A stretch of DNA of 64,000 nucleotides, taken from NCBI RefSeq assembly GCF_963675165.1, contig NC_087384.1, forward strand, positions 1,758,501 through 1,822,500, in the 5' to 3' direction. The position numbers were made by a program, and so were the translations under genes. Under the pieces are notes generated by a model that made no database searches, was not told the DNA's origin, and was given only the letters and a program-made list of their open reading frames with translations. Below are positions 11,190 through 23,239 of the stretch, piece by piece (within the stretch, counting starts at the first letter, position 1; each line of letters begins with the position of its first letter). The DNA is from Halichondria panicea (lineage: Eukaryota > Porifera > Demospongiae > Suberitida > Halichondriidae).

Positions 11190-13580
11190 AACACGCCGAG
11201 CCACTTTTCTGACTTTTTGAGAGCCATGACGGGAACTGGAATAATTTTGTTCAATCCTGGTCTATATACAAGCAATTAAGTATATCAGCCAATAAGTTAT
11301 GTTGATATACTCAATCGACTGGAACTTGCTGAGCAACTTTTCTGACTTTCCGAGAGCAGTGGTTCATTAACGGGAACCCAGAAAAATAACATATTCAGTG
11401 CTGGTCTATAGACATGCATTCAGATATCAGCCAGTATGTTGATATAATACTCAAGTTTACACTTCTGAGGTTACTTCAATCGACTGGAACTTGCTGAGCA
11501 ACTTTTCTGACTTTCCGAGAACAGTGGTTCGTTAACGGGAACCCTGAAAAATAATATCAGTATTCAGTGCTGGTCTAGACATGCATGCAGATATCAGCCA
11601 GTATATGTTGATATATACTCTTTTGAGATTACTTGAATCGACTGGAACTTGCTGAGCAACTTTTCTGACTTCCAAGAGCAGTGGTTCGTTAACGGGAACC
11701 CTGAAAAATAACATATTCAGTGCTGGTCTATAGACATGCATGCAGATATCAGCCAGTATGTTGATATATACTCAATTCTGAGGTTACTTTAATCGACTGG
11801 AACTTGCTGAGCAACTTTTCTGACTTTCCGAGAGCTGTGGTTCGTTAACGGGAACCCTGAAAAATAATATATTCAGTGCTGGTCTAGACATGCATGCAGA
11901 TATCAGCCAGTATATTGATATATACTCAAGTTTACAATTCTGAGGTTACTTTAATCGACTGGAACTTGCTAAGCAACTTTTCTGACTTTCCAAGAGCAGT
12001 GGTTCGTTAACGGGAATCCAGAAAAATAACATATTCAGTGCTGGTCTAGACATGCATGTAGATATCAGCCAGTATGTTGATATATACTCAATTCTGAGGT
12101 TACTTTAATCGACTGGAACTTGCTGAGCAACTTTTCTGACTTTCCGAGAGCAGTGGTTCGTTAACGGGAACCCAGAAAAATAACATATTCAGTGCTGGTC
12201 TAGACATGCATGCAGATATCAGCCAGTATATGTTGATATAATAATTATACTCTTTTGAGGTTACTTTAATCGACTGGAACTTGCTGAGAAACTTTTCTGA
12301 CTTTCCGAGAGCAGTGGTTCGTTAACGGGAACCCTGAAAAATAATATATTCAGTGCTGGCCTAGACATGCATGCAGATATCAGCCAGTATGTTGATATAT
12401 ACTCAATTCTGAGGTTACTTTAATCGACTGGAACTTGCTGAGCAACTTTTCTGACTTTCCGAGAAGAGTGGTTCGTTAACGGAAACCCTGAAAAATAATA
12501 TAATTATTCAGTGTTGGTCTAGACATGCATGCAGATATCAGCCAGTATGTTGATATATACTCTTCTGAGGTTACTTAATCGACTGAAACTTGCTGAGAAA
12601 TTTTTCTGACTTTCCGAGAGCTGTGGTTTGTTAACGGGAACCCTGAAAATCAGTGCTGATCTAGACATGCATGCAAATATCAGCCAGTATAATTAGTTGA
12701 TATAAGGCTTAATATACAATTCTGAGGTTACTTTAATCGACTGGAACGACTTTCCGAGAGCAGTGGTTCGTTAACGGTAACCCTGAAAAATTATATATTC
12801 AGTGCTAGTCTAGATATATGCATGCAGATATATCAGCCAGTATGTTGATATATATACTCAAGTTTACAATTCTGAGGTTACTTTAATCGACTGGAACTTG
12901 CTGAGGAACTTTTCTAACTTTCCGAGAGCTGTGGTTCGTTAACGGGAACCCTGAAAAATAATATAATGTAGACATGTATGCAGGTATCAGCCAGTATGTT
13001 GATATATACTCTTCTGAGGTTACTTTAATTAATCGACCGGAACTTGCTGAGAAACTTTTTGACTTTCTGAGAGCTGTGGTTCGTTAACGGAAACCCAGAA
13101 AACATATTTAGTGCTGGTCTTACAAGCAGGTAGCAGCCAAATTGAATACATTGATACACTCTTCTGAGGTTACTTTAATCGACTGGAACTTGCTGAGAAA
13201 CTTTTCTGACTTTCCGAGAGCTGTGAACGGGAACCCTGAAAAATAACATATATTCAGTGCTGGTCATGCAGATATCAGCCAGTATATAATTATATGTTGA
13301 TATATACTCAAGTTTACAATTCTGAGGTTAATTTAATCGACTGCATGGAACTTGAGAAACTTTCTGACTTTCCGAGAGGTGTGGTTCGTTAACGGAAACC
13401 CAGAAAATATATTTAATGCTGCATGGTCTTATACATGCAGGTATATAGCAGCCAATACGTTGATACACTCTTCTGCATGAGGTTATACTTTATAGAGTCT
13501 ACGTATTATAGTCTGTACACTTTAATTGACTGCATGGAACTTCCTGAGCAACTTTTCAGACTTTCCATGAGTTCAACGGT
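11190..13580 (+). repeat. Tandem array of a ~157-bp unit, left arm (about 15 copies)
   Basis: The unit contains aatcgactggaacttgctga, ctttccgagagcagtggttc, gttaacgggaaccctgaaaa, attcagtgctggtctagaca and gatatcagccagtatgttga. Spacing between copies of gactggaac is about 145-165 bp. Copies differ by small indels (for example missing ttgctgagcaac near 12740) and grow more divergent toward 13.0-13.6 kb, the inner side. Confidence 0.95.
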
Positions 13581-15125
13581 AATTCATATAAAAAGCATTT
13601 CTCGGACAAGCAATGCAGGCAGTTAGTCATTCCATACTTTCAGGTATTGTCAACTAGAACGACTTATGACGTTCCATGGGCAGTAATTCATGACTCTCAA
13701 ATATTGATTACAATTTCACTATGCAAGATTATTATTCAAGGCTCAGTGCCAATAAGATATAAGCCTTTTGAGTAAGTTCATGACAAATCGAAGGTCAAAA
13801 TCATAATTATAGAGAAACTATATTGAGTTCTGACTAGAGATTGAATCAAAGTGTACAGACTATAATATGTAGACTCTATACTATATAATTTTATTTGGCT
13901 GGGCTAGCTGATGTCTTGCATGGTGTGTACCTGGTTTGTTGCATGACTATCTATATATAGTCTGTTGTCAGCAGTAATTACTATAGGTTTTGCTTAATAG
14001 ATGTAGTATATATACTGTGTATTGTCTTGATCTTTACATTAATTTGATAGGTGCAGACTAGATTCTATACCAGGATCCAACACAGTATACATGCACAAAC
14101 AGTCCTGGCAGTGTATATATAATTATACGTAGTCTATATGCACCAGTCCTATATACAATAGATTTATAGGTATATAGATGAGCAGTGACGATGAAGTAGG
14201 CAGTGATGATGCTGCGATTGAAAGACAGTTATGAGAGAGAGTGAGGAAAACTCACTGGATAAATACAGGCGTATATATAGTTACAACATAAACTATATTG
14301 CAAGTAGATGATAATCGCTATAGTTAAGCTTGTAGATTGTACACCATCGTCTCTAGATGTATATGTCCTATAGCTGTAATGCAAGGCCTATATATATATA
14401 GGCGATAGGAAAATGGGAGTGAGGCTGAAGCCCCCCATGCATGCAGGGCTATTTACAAGTGATTTTGATGCATCCAAAGCACTTCCTGACACAGTAATTT
14501 CCATACATTATGTTGTTTACATTTTATAGAAGGTAAGCATAATTATGTCCCTACCTACCAACGATCAGAGCGCCCCAATAAAAAAGACTTACTATTGTCA
14601 ATATACACATACCGTGACAATTAATCTGTCAGTACGTAAAATTAATATGTTATAATTTTTTACACCATAAATACACCAAGCCACAGGTGTTTCAACCATT
14701 GACGAAGAGTCTGTCGTCTGATTCGTCCAACCAGAAAAAAAGTACAATCATACTTTTCCAGGAAAACAAAGCGACGACCAAGAATTGAAATTCATTTTGC
14801 TGCAAATTCTATAATTATTACGATAGATCAAATTAAGGGAGACGACGAAAGAAAGAGATTCCATGAAGTGTTCTGGCATTAGCGAAGATGAGGTGCAAAA
14901 TCAATACTTCTCGACTCAATAATAATTATAATGCATGGACTATCCCGTAGACATACAAAGCAAAATAATAATACAACGTACATACCAGACAGGCTTTAAT
15001 ATGGGGTGTTAAATGTTGTGTTGTTGAAACTTATCCAACTGATAGCCTCCCTTCACATATACAGGGCAATATTCTAGATTTATTTTAACAGATACACCGG
15101 AGAGGGTATAGTGGATCAACCAATC

Positions 15126-15939
15126 AATAATAATTAATTGTACTATAGGTATATAATCGACTTTGGAACAAAGAATTTGTTCGTGTACGGATTCCCTCGT
15201 CTTCTCTGATTATTCAATTTAGAGGTGATGATATAAGGGGATGGCTTGGAAAGTTGTGACAGACAGACAGACATCACTAATATGATGCCGCTGAGTGTAA
15301 AACACATGTATATAATTGTATTGGATAAACACATAACATATATAGACAGATTGTTAACGCTATAGCTATATAGTTCTGGTAAGTTCTTATATGCATGCAG
15401 TTCACGATACATCTGTTACAAGGGCATGCATAGGTATAGTGGATTTAGAGAACAGATTTTTGGGGTTGGCTGCTATAGAGTTTGTGCTATAGGTTTGTGT
15501 CATAATCAATTTTAGGATCAGGGATTGGTTTTGTAATTGCAGTTCTTCTAGTTTGCATAGCTTGATAGTAGCGTTTCCTTTTCAGAGAGTGAATCCAAGT
15601 TTTTAATGCTATGTCTTATTCCTTGGTGAACCAGTTAAGGACGCTGTTGTGGCCGTTGGTATACATGTCTGTATAATAGATGATGTTATGTCTGTTTTTA
15701 GTTCTATATAATTATAACCAGGCAGTTTTCACATTTTGGGAGGCTTGGGGAAATGATTGGGTAGAATTCCATTATTAAAATCATATTGCTGAAGTTATAG
15801 CTTGAATTGTAAAAAAAAAGAAGTTATTTGTGGATCGAATAGGCGGCTTATAATTATATATAGTTGGCTGTGAGAGAGAATAAAACTAAGAAGTGGTCGG
15901 AGTATATAGTTCTTGCATATTATATATAATTATAATAAG
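15126..15939. other. Central spacer of the palindrome
   Basis: About 0.8 kb of single-copy, AT-rich sequence between the arms. I see no coding exon and no transposase motif. A short run of agacagacagac lies near 15262. Confidence 0.6.
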
Positions 15940-17514
15940 GATTGGTTGATCCACTATACCCTCTCCGGTGTATCTGTTAAAATAAATCTAGAATATTGCC
16001 CTGTATAATTTTTTTTGTGAAGGAGGCTATCAGTTGAATAAGTTTCAACGACACAACATTTAACAGCCCCATATTAAAGCCTAGCTGTCTGGTATGTACG
16101 TTGTATTATTATCTTGCTTTGTATGTCTACGGGATAGTCCATGCATAATTATATATGCTCATTATAATTATTATTGAGTCGAGAAGTAATGATTTTGCAC
16201 CTCATCTTCGCTAATGCCAGAACACTTCATGGAATCTCTTTCTTTCCTTGTCTCCCTTCGATCTATCGTAATAAATTATAGAATTTGCAGCAAAATGAAC
16301 TTTAATTATGGGTTGTCGCTTTGTTTTCCTGGAAAAGTATGATTGTACTTTTTTCTGGTTGAGCGAATCAGACGACAGACTTTTCGTCAATGGTTAAAAC
16401 ACCTGTGGCTTGGTGTTGGTGTATTTATGGTGTAAAAAATTAATTTTACGATTAATTGTCACGGTATGTGTATATTGACAGTAGTAAGTCTTTTTTATTG
16501 GGGCGCTCCGATCTTTGGTAGGGATATAATTATGCTTGCCTTCTATAAAATGTAAACAACAGAAATTACTGTGTCAGGAAGTGCTTTGGATGCATCAAAA
16601 TCACTTGTAAATAGCCCTGCATGCATGGGGGGCTTCAGCCTCACTCCCATTTTCCTATCGCCTATATATATATAGGCCTTGCATTACAGCTATATAGGAC
16701 ATATACATCTAGAGACGATGGTGTACAATCTACAAGCTTAACTATAGCGATTATTATCTACTTGCAATATAGTTTATGTTGTAACTATATATATATATAC
16801 GCCTGTATATTTTTTATCCAGTGAGTTTTCTTCACTCTCTCTCATAACTGTCTTTCAATCGCAGCATCATCACTGCCTACTTCATCGTCACTGCTCATCT
16901 ATATACCTATAAATTTATTGTATATAGGACTGGTGTAGACTATACGTATATACACTGCCGGGACTTAACTATAATGAGGATTGTTAGTGTATACTGTGTT
17001 GGATCCTGGTATAGAATCTAGTCTGCACCTATCAAATTAATGTAAAGATCAAGACAATACACAGTATACTATACATCTATTAAGCAAAACCTATAGTAAT
17101 TACTGCTGACAACAGACTATATATAATTATATAGATAGTCATGCAACAAACCAGGTACACACCATGCAAGACATCAGCTAGCCCAGCCAAATAAAATTAT
17201 ATAGTATAGAGTCTACGTATATAGTCTGTACACTTTGATTCAATCTCTAGTCAGAACTCAATATAGTTTCTCTATATAATTATGATTGGACCTTCGATCT
17301 GTCACGAACTTACTCAAAAGGCTTATATCTTGGCACTGAGCCTTGAATAATAATCTTGCATAGTGAAATTGTAATCAATATTTGAGAGTCACGAATTACT
17401 GCCCACGGAACGTCATAAGTCGTTCTAGTTGACAATACCTGAAGGTATGAATGGACTAACTGCCTGCATTACTTGTCCGAGAAATACTTTTTATATGAAT
17501 TACCGTTGAACTCA

Positions 17515-18670
17515 TGGAAAGTCTGAAAAGTTGCTCAGGAAGTTCCATGCAGTCAATTAAAGGAGCCTCATAAGTGTAAACTTAGGTATATCAACATAAT
17601 TATTGGCTGATATACCTGCTTGTGTAAGACCAGCATTGAATATATTTTCAGGGTTTCCGTTTACGAATCACAGCTCTCGGAAAGTCAGAAAAATTTTTCA
17701 GCAAGTTCCCAGTCGATTAAAGTAACCTCAGAAGAGTGTATCAACGTATTCAATATGGCTGCTACCTGCTTGTAAGACCAGCACTAAATATATGTTCTGG
17801 GTTTCCGTTAACGAACCACAGCTCTCGGAAAGTCAAAAAAGTTCCTCAGCAAGTTCCAGTCGATTAAAGTAACCTCAGAATTATAAACTTGAGTATAATT
17901 ATATCAACATACTGGCTGATAATATCTGCATGCATGTATAGACCAGCATGTACTGAATATGTTATTTTTCAGGGTTCCCGTTAACGAACCACAGCTCTCG
18001 GAAAGTCAGAAAAGTTTCTCAGCAAGTTCCAGTCGATTAAAGTAACCTCAGAATTGTAAACTTGAGTATATATCAACATACTGGCTGATATCTGCATGCA
18101 TGTCTAGACCAACACTGAATATGTTATTTTTCTGGATTCCCGTTAACGAACCACTGCTCTCGGAAAGTCAGAAAAGTTGCTTAGCAAGTTCCAGTCGATT
18201 AAAGTAACCTCAGAATTGTAAACTTGAGTATATATCAACATACTGGCTGATATTTACATGTATGTCTAGACCAGCACTGAATATGTTATTTTCAGGGTTC
18301 CCGTTAACGAACCACTGCTCTCGGAAAGTCAGAAAAGTTGCTCAGCAAGTTCCAGTCGATTAAAATAACCTCAGAATTGTAAACTTGAGTATAATAATAT
18401 CAACATACTGGCTGATATCTGCCTGCATGTCTAGACCAGCACTGAATATATTATTTTTCAGGGTTCCTTAACGAACCACTGCTCTCGGAAAATCAAAAAA
18501 GTTTCTCAGCAAGTTCCAGTCGTAACTTGAGTACATCAACATAACTTATTGGCTGATATACTTAATTGCTTGTATTATAGACCAGGATTGAACATAATTA
18601 TTCCAGTTCCCGTTCTATAATCATGCATGGCTCTCATAAAGTCAGAAAAGTGGCTCGGCGTGTTTCAGTA
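17515..18670 (-). repeat. Tandem array of the ~157-bp unit, right arm (about 8 copies)
   Basis: Inverted copies of the left-arm unit (agcaagttccagtcgattaa, gaaccactgctctcggaaag, ctgatatctgcatgcatgtc). Only about half as many copies are present as on the left, so the array has expanded or contracted since the arms were last homogenised. Confidence 0.95.
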
Positions 18671-19279
18671 TAGAGCCAAATAACCTCTGGACAATAAATT
18701 GGGAAGTATAAGTAGGAGTTAGGTGACTGGCTGAATTAAAAATGATATAATCATACTAAACTTGTCTAGCTCAGTGTACAGACCTAATTAATTCATTGTG
18801 CATGTAGCTATAGCTAGAGTCTACTGCAGACATGTGCAAGTAGCTAGCTATTATATCAAGTCTATACTGCAGACAATGGAGAGTCTTTTTAAAACTAGGC
18901 TGGCCAGCTTTCTACTTACTTACATAGACTAGTAGAGTGATCAGGCAAGAGCATATCTCAGTGCAAAATCAAGGGTTAACCTTGGAATGCATTGCCCTGC
19001 TACGCCCACTCATTTACCTTTCACTTCCGCCTTTTCCGATTTCTGGCTTCATGCGCAGTATGCACACAGTAGTACAGCATGCAGTAGTACAGTACAGAGC
19101 TATATAGACGCTCAAGTATCCCTGCAGCATGTCTAGATCTACTGTTGATTGAAGCATAGATAGTAGAAGAAGTAAAGGAGTAGTCTCTCGAAACATGTCT
19201 GTCGATTCATTCCTCTACTATAATTATAGTCTATCTGAAGCAACAATTTAAGAAAGGTATGGAACAGCTGGTCCAGGTC

Positions 19280-20160
19280 TCCTTGGTGTCCTTTCACTCC
19301 CTACACAAAGTACAAGCGTTTAAACATTCTCGGTATGGCTCCGTTGGTATCAAGTAAACCTGAAAATCCATTAAACTTCCTATTTCAGTGGGTGGACCAA
19401 CGGGCTGGACAACAAGCAAGAAAATAGTTTACTTACTTTGTATACATTCTTTTTTATAGCCGTATCCGAGCTCATTTAAAAGCTTGGTGTCTTCGTTGGC
19501 ATCAGGAAAACCTGCTCGTTGGTCCATACAGGAGGCTGTTTCTGGAAACTAGGTGGACCAACGGCCTGGACGACAAGTAAACAAATACTCCGGTAGTTCA
19601 CGCACTTTGAATGCATTCTGTGTTCCCCAGGTTGGTGTGATTATGAGCTCATTTCAAAGCTTGGTGTCTCCATTGGCATCATTATAAACTGGAAATCCTG
19701 CTTGTTGGTCTATGAGGTTTCCTGTTTCTGGAAACTGGATGGACCAACGGCCTGGACAACAAGTAAAAAAATAGTTCGCACACTTCGAATGTATTCTTTT
19801 TAATGTGTTCCCCAGGTTGGTGTGATTATGACCTCATTTCAAAGCTTAGTGTCTTCGTTGGCATCATTATAAACTGGAAATCCTGCTTGTTGGTCTATGA
19901 GGTTTCCTGTTTTTGGAAATTAGGTGGACCAACGGCCTGGACGACAAGTAAGAAAATAGTTCACGCAGCTTGAGCATTCTTTTAATGTGTTCCTGCATAT
20001 TTGGTGTCAGAGCTTAGTGGCTCTCCGTTGGCATCATGCAGTTATACTAAAAAACCTGGACGTTGGCCCATAACCTTTTCTGTTTTTGGAAACTGGGTGG
20101 ACCAACGGCCTGGACGACACTGACAGGTAAGAAAATAGTTCATGCAGCTTAGCTTGCATT
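19280..20160 (+). repeat. Second tandem array, ~175-bp unit, right arm only (5 copies)
   Basis: The unit includes tggaccaacggcctggacga followed by caagtaagaaaatagttc, and later ttggcatcattataaactgg with ctgtttctggaaactgg. Copies begin near 19385, 19551, 19737, 19923 and 20094. The phrase ggaccaacgg also occurs once at the outer end of each arm (near 10649 and, inverted, 20327), so the array may have grown from the arm tip. Confidence 0.9.
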
Positions 20161-20527
20161 CATTCTTTTATAGGTGCATGCATGGGTATCAGCTCATTTC
20201 AAATGCTGCATGCATGGTGGCTTTGTTGGAAACTCGAAAACCTGTTCCCTGCATGGTCTATCAGAATATCATATCCACCCACCCTGCAGGCTCTCAGCCT
20301 CCTCATGACGTAATCTACCGTTGGTCCATTCATCAGAGTCGATTGTAAACAATCTGGAAAGTGTAATAACTCACTCTCTAACAACGTCTGCAAGAACTGA
20401 GTCAGAGAAAATCTTTGTTACAATCCCGCCAGAAGGTGATTACGTAACAAGACAAGGAGTGTTTCAACGGATATCATTGAAACTGTCGTTCGTTTCCAAT
20501 CCCTCCCTTTTCTATCTATGGTTCATG

Positions 20528-20655
20528 CATGTGTTCACAGATCACGTCCAGTTCATCAGCAAAACTCTGACCAATGCATGCACCATGCAGAAGGCCCACT
20601 CGTTAATGCAGAATGATGCCAGGCTCAAAGATAGTTACTCCAAGCTCTGATGTTG
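20528..20655 (+). pseudogene. Unrecognised + strand gene family, copy 1 (split by the foldback element)
   Basis: Directly right of the foldback element, after an acag acceptor, lies a DHVQFISKTL exon related to DHFQLISNIL at 21076, and DDARLK-like sequence follows. Left of the element (9080-9174) are traces of the preceding exon and intron: agaaag...ctttcttg, then ggatagtcatgc. The intact order of these pieces is visible near 26120-26230. So the transposon landed in the intron before the DH-L-ISK exon. The function is unknown and this copy is disrupted. Confidence 0.5.
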
Positions 20656-22261
20656 AAGAATATTCTGGAAATTGCTCTGTGTAGCATAATTTCATGTATA
20701 GCAAAACCTGAAGGTATAAAAAGCTACTTCTGGTAGCTAGGTTGGAAGGGTAGAAACTTCTACACGTGTGATAATTGTCCATATTAATTGCATGGTGGCC
20801 AAAAGATATGCTAATTCTGTGACAGGTTATATACATGCATATACGGCACATGCAGTTTAATGTAGATAAGTTCCTAATTTATTTGTTGCTAGGCTAATGA
20901 TAATTATGTTAAAAATATTCGTTTTTCGGCTGATTCCAGAATAAATTATAATGCTTGTCATTTTTGTCATTTTTCTTCAGAGGCAAAGGCTACCGCAAAT
21001 GGCATCACTATTGTACACCGAGAAAGATTTTGGCATATTTTCTAAGTTTTATTCAGTAATGGGTGTTGCATTGGTCCCAGATCACTTCCAATTGATTAGC
21101 AACATTCTGCCTCGACAGTTGAAACTGACCAACCAGAAGACCCCGGTTATGGTTGATGTCGAAACAAATGAAGATAATTATAGATATTGAAGAAAATGTT
21201 GGCGTGCCAAATGACCCTGAACACCTGTTAAATAGTCTAAGCAGCACCTTCTGGATTCTAGGAAAATATGGTTCGAGGCTGAGAGGGAAGTAGAGGAGCT
21301 CGTGAAGAAAACAAACGTCTCAGAAAAGAAATTAAGTGTATAGGTTCTATTGTAAAATGATCACCACTCCATCGATACTCATAGTGCATGTGTTGTGTCA
21401 TGTAATCTCGATCTCCCATGCATACCTACTTGTATACGTATAGCAATTGTTTGTTTATGTGAAGGATTGTACAATCTGCATCAGCTAGTGCAGTATTCAA
21501 TTTATGTGTTTATAATCTTCTACTGGGCCATGGTCGTCAAATTGTTGTTGCTTGTTCAAAGCTTTTTTCTCTTACGATTAGTACCAAGTCCACGTGGCTT
21601 CTTCCGAGAGAAAGTCCCTTCCCAAATGAATCCTGGGTATCTAGTATTGGCTACAGCACAAACAAAGGACGTAATGACTGCTGTACACCTGAGAAAGATT
21701 TTAGCAGCTTGTTTGGAGAAATGTCCTAGCAGTACAACTATGTGAGACTAGATCTATATAAATATAAATAAGTGTGAATAGTCACCCTCTTACAGATATT
21801 ATGTTAGTGGGTGTTGCTTACAGATCACCTCCAATTGATCATGACCAACCATGCAAAAGATGCCTCGAAACTGAGAGGAACGTTGAGGAGCTGAGTGAAG
21901 AAAACAAACGTCTCAGAAAAGAAATAAAGTGTGTAGGTTCTATTTATATTGTGAACGATCACGATTCCATCAAAAGTTTTTAAAATTTTAGTTCAAATAC
22001 CTATTTAACTGTCAAATGGAGATATGCGTAAAATGAACATTATTGTTCACTTTCTTATTCATCCATATGGTCCATTCAGTATTCAACTTGTGTGTAAGTT
22101 TACCTATATAAGTCAGCTGGCATTCAGTTGCATGCCTGTTCAAAACTTTTCGTATAGATTCTAGCGATTAGTACCGGGTCGATGTGGTTGCCATTGCCTG
22201 AAGCATGATAGGTTCTTTGACGGTTCTTTAATTCCAAGCTCTAAAGAGATTGTTGTAGACT

Positions 22262-22771
22262 TACCGTGCAGCGGGAAATTTTCATGAGGTGCAACATTTC
22301 GCGTTTTTCGGAGGCAGACAGAAAACGAGAAAATTAAAAGATAAACTCTTACGCACCGGTATTTCACATTCTTGTGGGTGTGGTTTCCTCAGTGGCGTAG
22401 GCAGAGGGGGGCTGACGGGGCTAGAGCCCCCCCCCCTTGTGCTTCATCAACTCCAACTCAGCTTGAATTACCTTGATCTGTCAATCTATTCTGCACTCTA
22501 CTGCATGCGTAGCTACTAGAATGATGTCATTCAATGGAAATGTGGGCAGGGCCATGTACTGCGCATGCTTACTGCTGATGAAAAGTGATGACCAGGTAAA
22601 ATTCCAAGCTATTCGCGCCTGCTCTGGTCCTGCTCAAGCCCTGCCCTTCCCAAAATCCTGGCTATGCGCCTATGCCACTGTTCCTGGCATTGAAATGCGA
22701 ATATTAGAACCCACGAAAATTTATGCTGAGGGCTTTGGAGCCAAATAGCGAACAATTCCCGCTGTACGGTA
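22262..22771. mobile_element. ACCGTA-type MITE with a nested insertion
   Basis: Outer ends accgtgcagcgggaaatttt and aattcccgctgtacggta match the ACCGTA/TACGGTA family. The middle is split by another element at 22390-22680, so the host MITE is the older one. Confidence 0.65.
22390..22680. mobile_element. hAT-like MITE nested in an older MITE
   Basis: Inverted ends CAGTGGCGTAGG and CCTATGCCACTG, the form common for animal hAT elements. About 290 bp, non-coding, with a long C run near 22430. A clean 8-bp target duplication was not evident; TTCCT occurs on both sides. Confidence 0.6.
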
Positions 22772-23239
22772 TTATGAACCGAATGTATGAATCTACTTTA
22801 TAAGGTTTTTTTTGTAGCTCCAGAAAACACAGACATTTTCAGGTGTGATAGACTACAATTGTCCAAATTGGTGACCTAAAGATGTGGTGTTTTCCTTATT
22901 GACAGGTCAGGACTCAGAAGCACACGTATTACTAAGCACTGTGATAAACAAATATATATCACACCTACGGAGATATGCGCCCGGTACTGCATGTGGTTAC
23001 TCCAATTAAGGAGCAGGCTTTAAGATCAATACTTGTTCCCACGTAGGAGGAGAATGAAGTAGGAAAAAGACTGAAGGAACCGAAGGAAATCGTGACCCAC
23101 ACCCTGAGGCAGTCAAGCAAGGTATGTGTGTTGGTGGGTAGGTTAGGGTGGTATGTGGTCAGTGATGATATTCAAGAGACGGGCGGTCTGAGAACAGTGT
23201 TCTGTGCAGACTGTCTCTAATTTTGAGACCATTATTTAT

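Larger units (their letters stand above)
10595..15125 (+). repeat. Left arm of the giant palindrome
   Basis: This arm is the reverse complement of 15940-20385, with its centre near 15532. Matched landmarks include the outermost block (gtattacactttccag, mirrored at about 20366-20351), the block at 10717-10820 (mirrored at 18955-19055) and the innermost block at 15061-15124 (mirrored at 15941-16004). Differences include point changes, repeat-copy differences and the 56-bp insertion at 10830. No convincing ORF lies inside. Confidence 0.9.
15940..20385 (-). repeat. Right arm of the giant palindrome
   Basis: Reverse complement of the left arm, but rearranged in copy number. It has about 8 copies of the 157-bp unit instead of 15, and an extra ~1.2 kb (about 19.06-20.27 kb) holding a second tandem array absent from the left arm. 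The terminal ~100 bp (20277-20385) matches 10595-10715 again. Confidence 0.9.
9182..20520. mobile_element. 11.3-kb foldback transposon with P-superfamily features
   Basis: The outer ends are inverted copies: CATATAGATAGAAGAGGAAG on the left and CATAGATAGAAAAGGGAGGG read inward from the right. Both continue with GATTGGAAACGAA, and both have AACACTCCTTGTC about 50-60 bp in. The target duplication GTTCATG is perfect (9175-9181 and 20521-20527). Inside lies a palindrome of two ~4.5-kb arms (about 10595-15125 and 15940-20385) around an ~0.8-kb spacer. Most of the arm length is tandem repeats. A broken transposase tail near 9.9-10.06 kb resembles the C-terminal end of P-superfamily transposases. 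Seven-base duplications, ends starting CA and repeat-filled arms are all features of the Drosophila Galileo element. With no intact transposase the copy should be immobile on its own. Confidence 0.85.

Noticed and set aside
11190-13580. Regularly spaced repeats that might suggest a CRISPR array
   Set aside because: Repeat units are ~157 bp and contiguous, with no unique spacers; the genome is eukaryotic and the array is mirrored within a transposon arm.
9182-20520. Helitron or Polinton interpretation of the large element
   Set aside because: It has true inverted ends and a 7-bp duplication; Helitrons make none, Polintons make 6-bp duplications and carry polymerase and capsid-type genes not seen here.
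21395-21745. 116-codon + strand frame
   Set aside because: Only its last third (AVHLRKIL segment) matches other family copies; the start is intron-like sequence.
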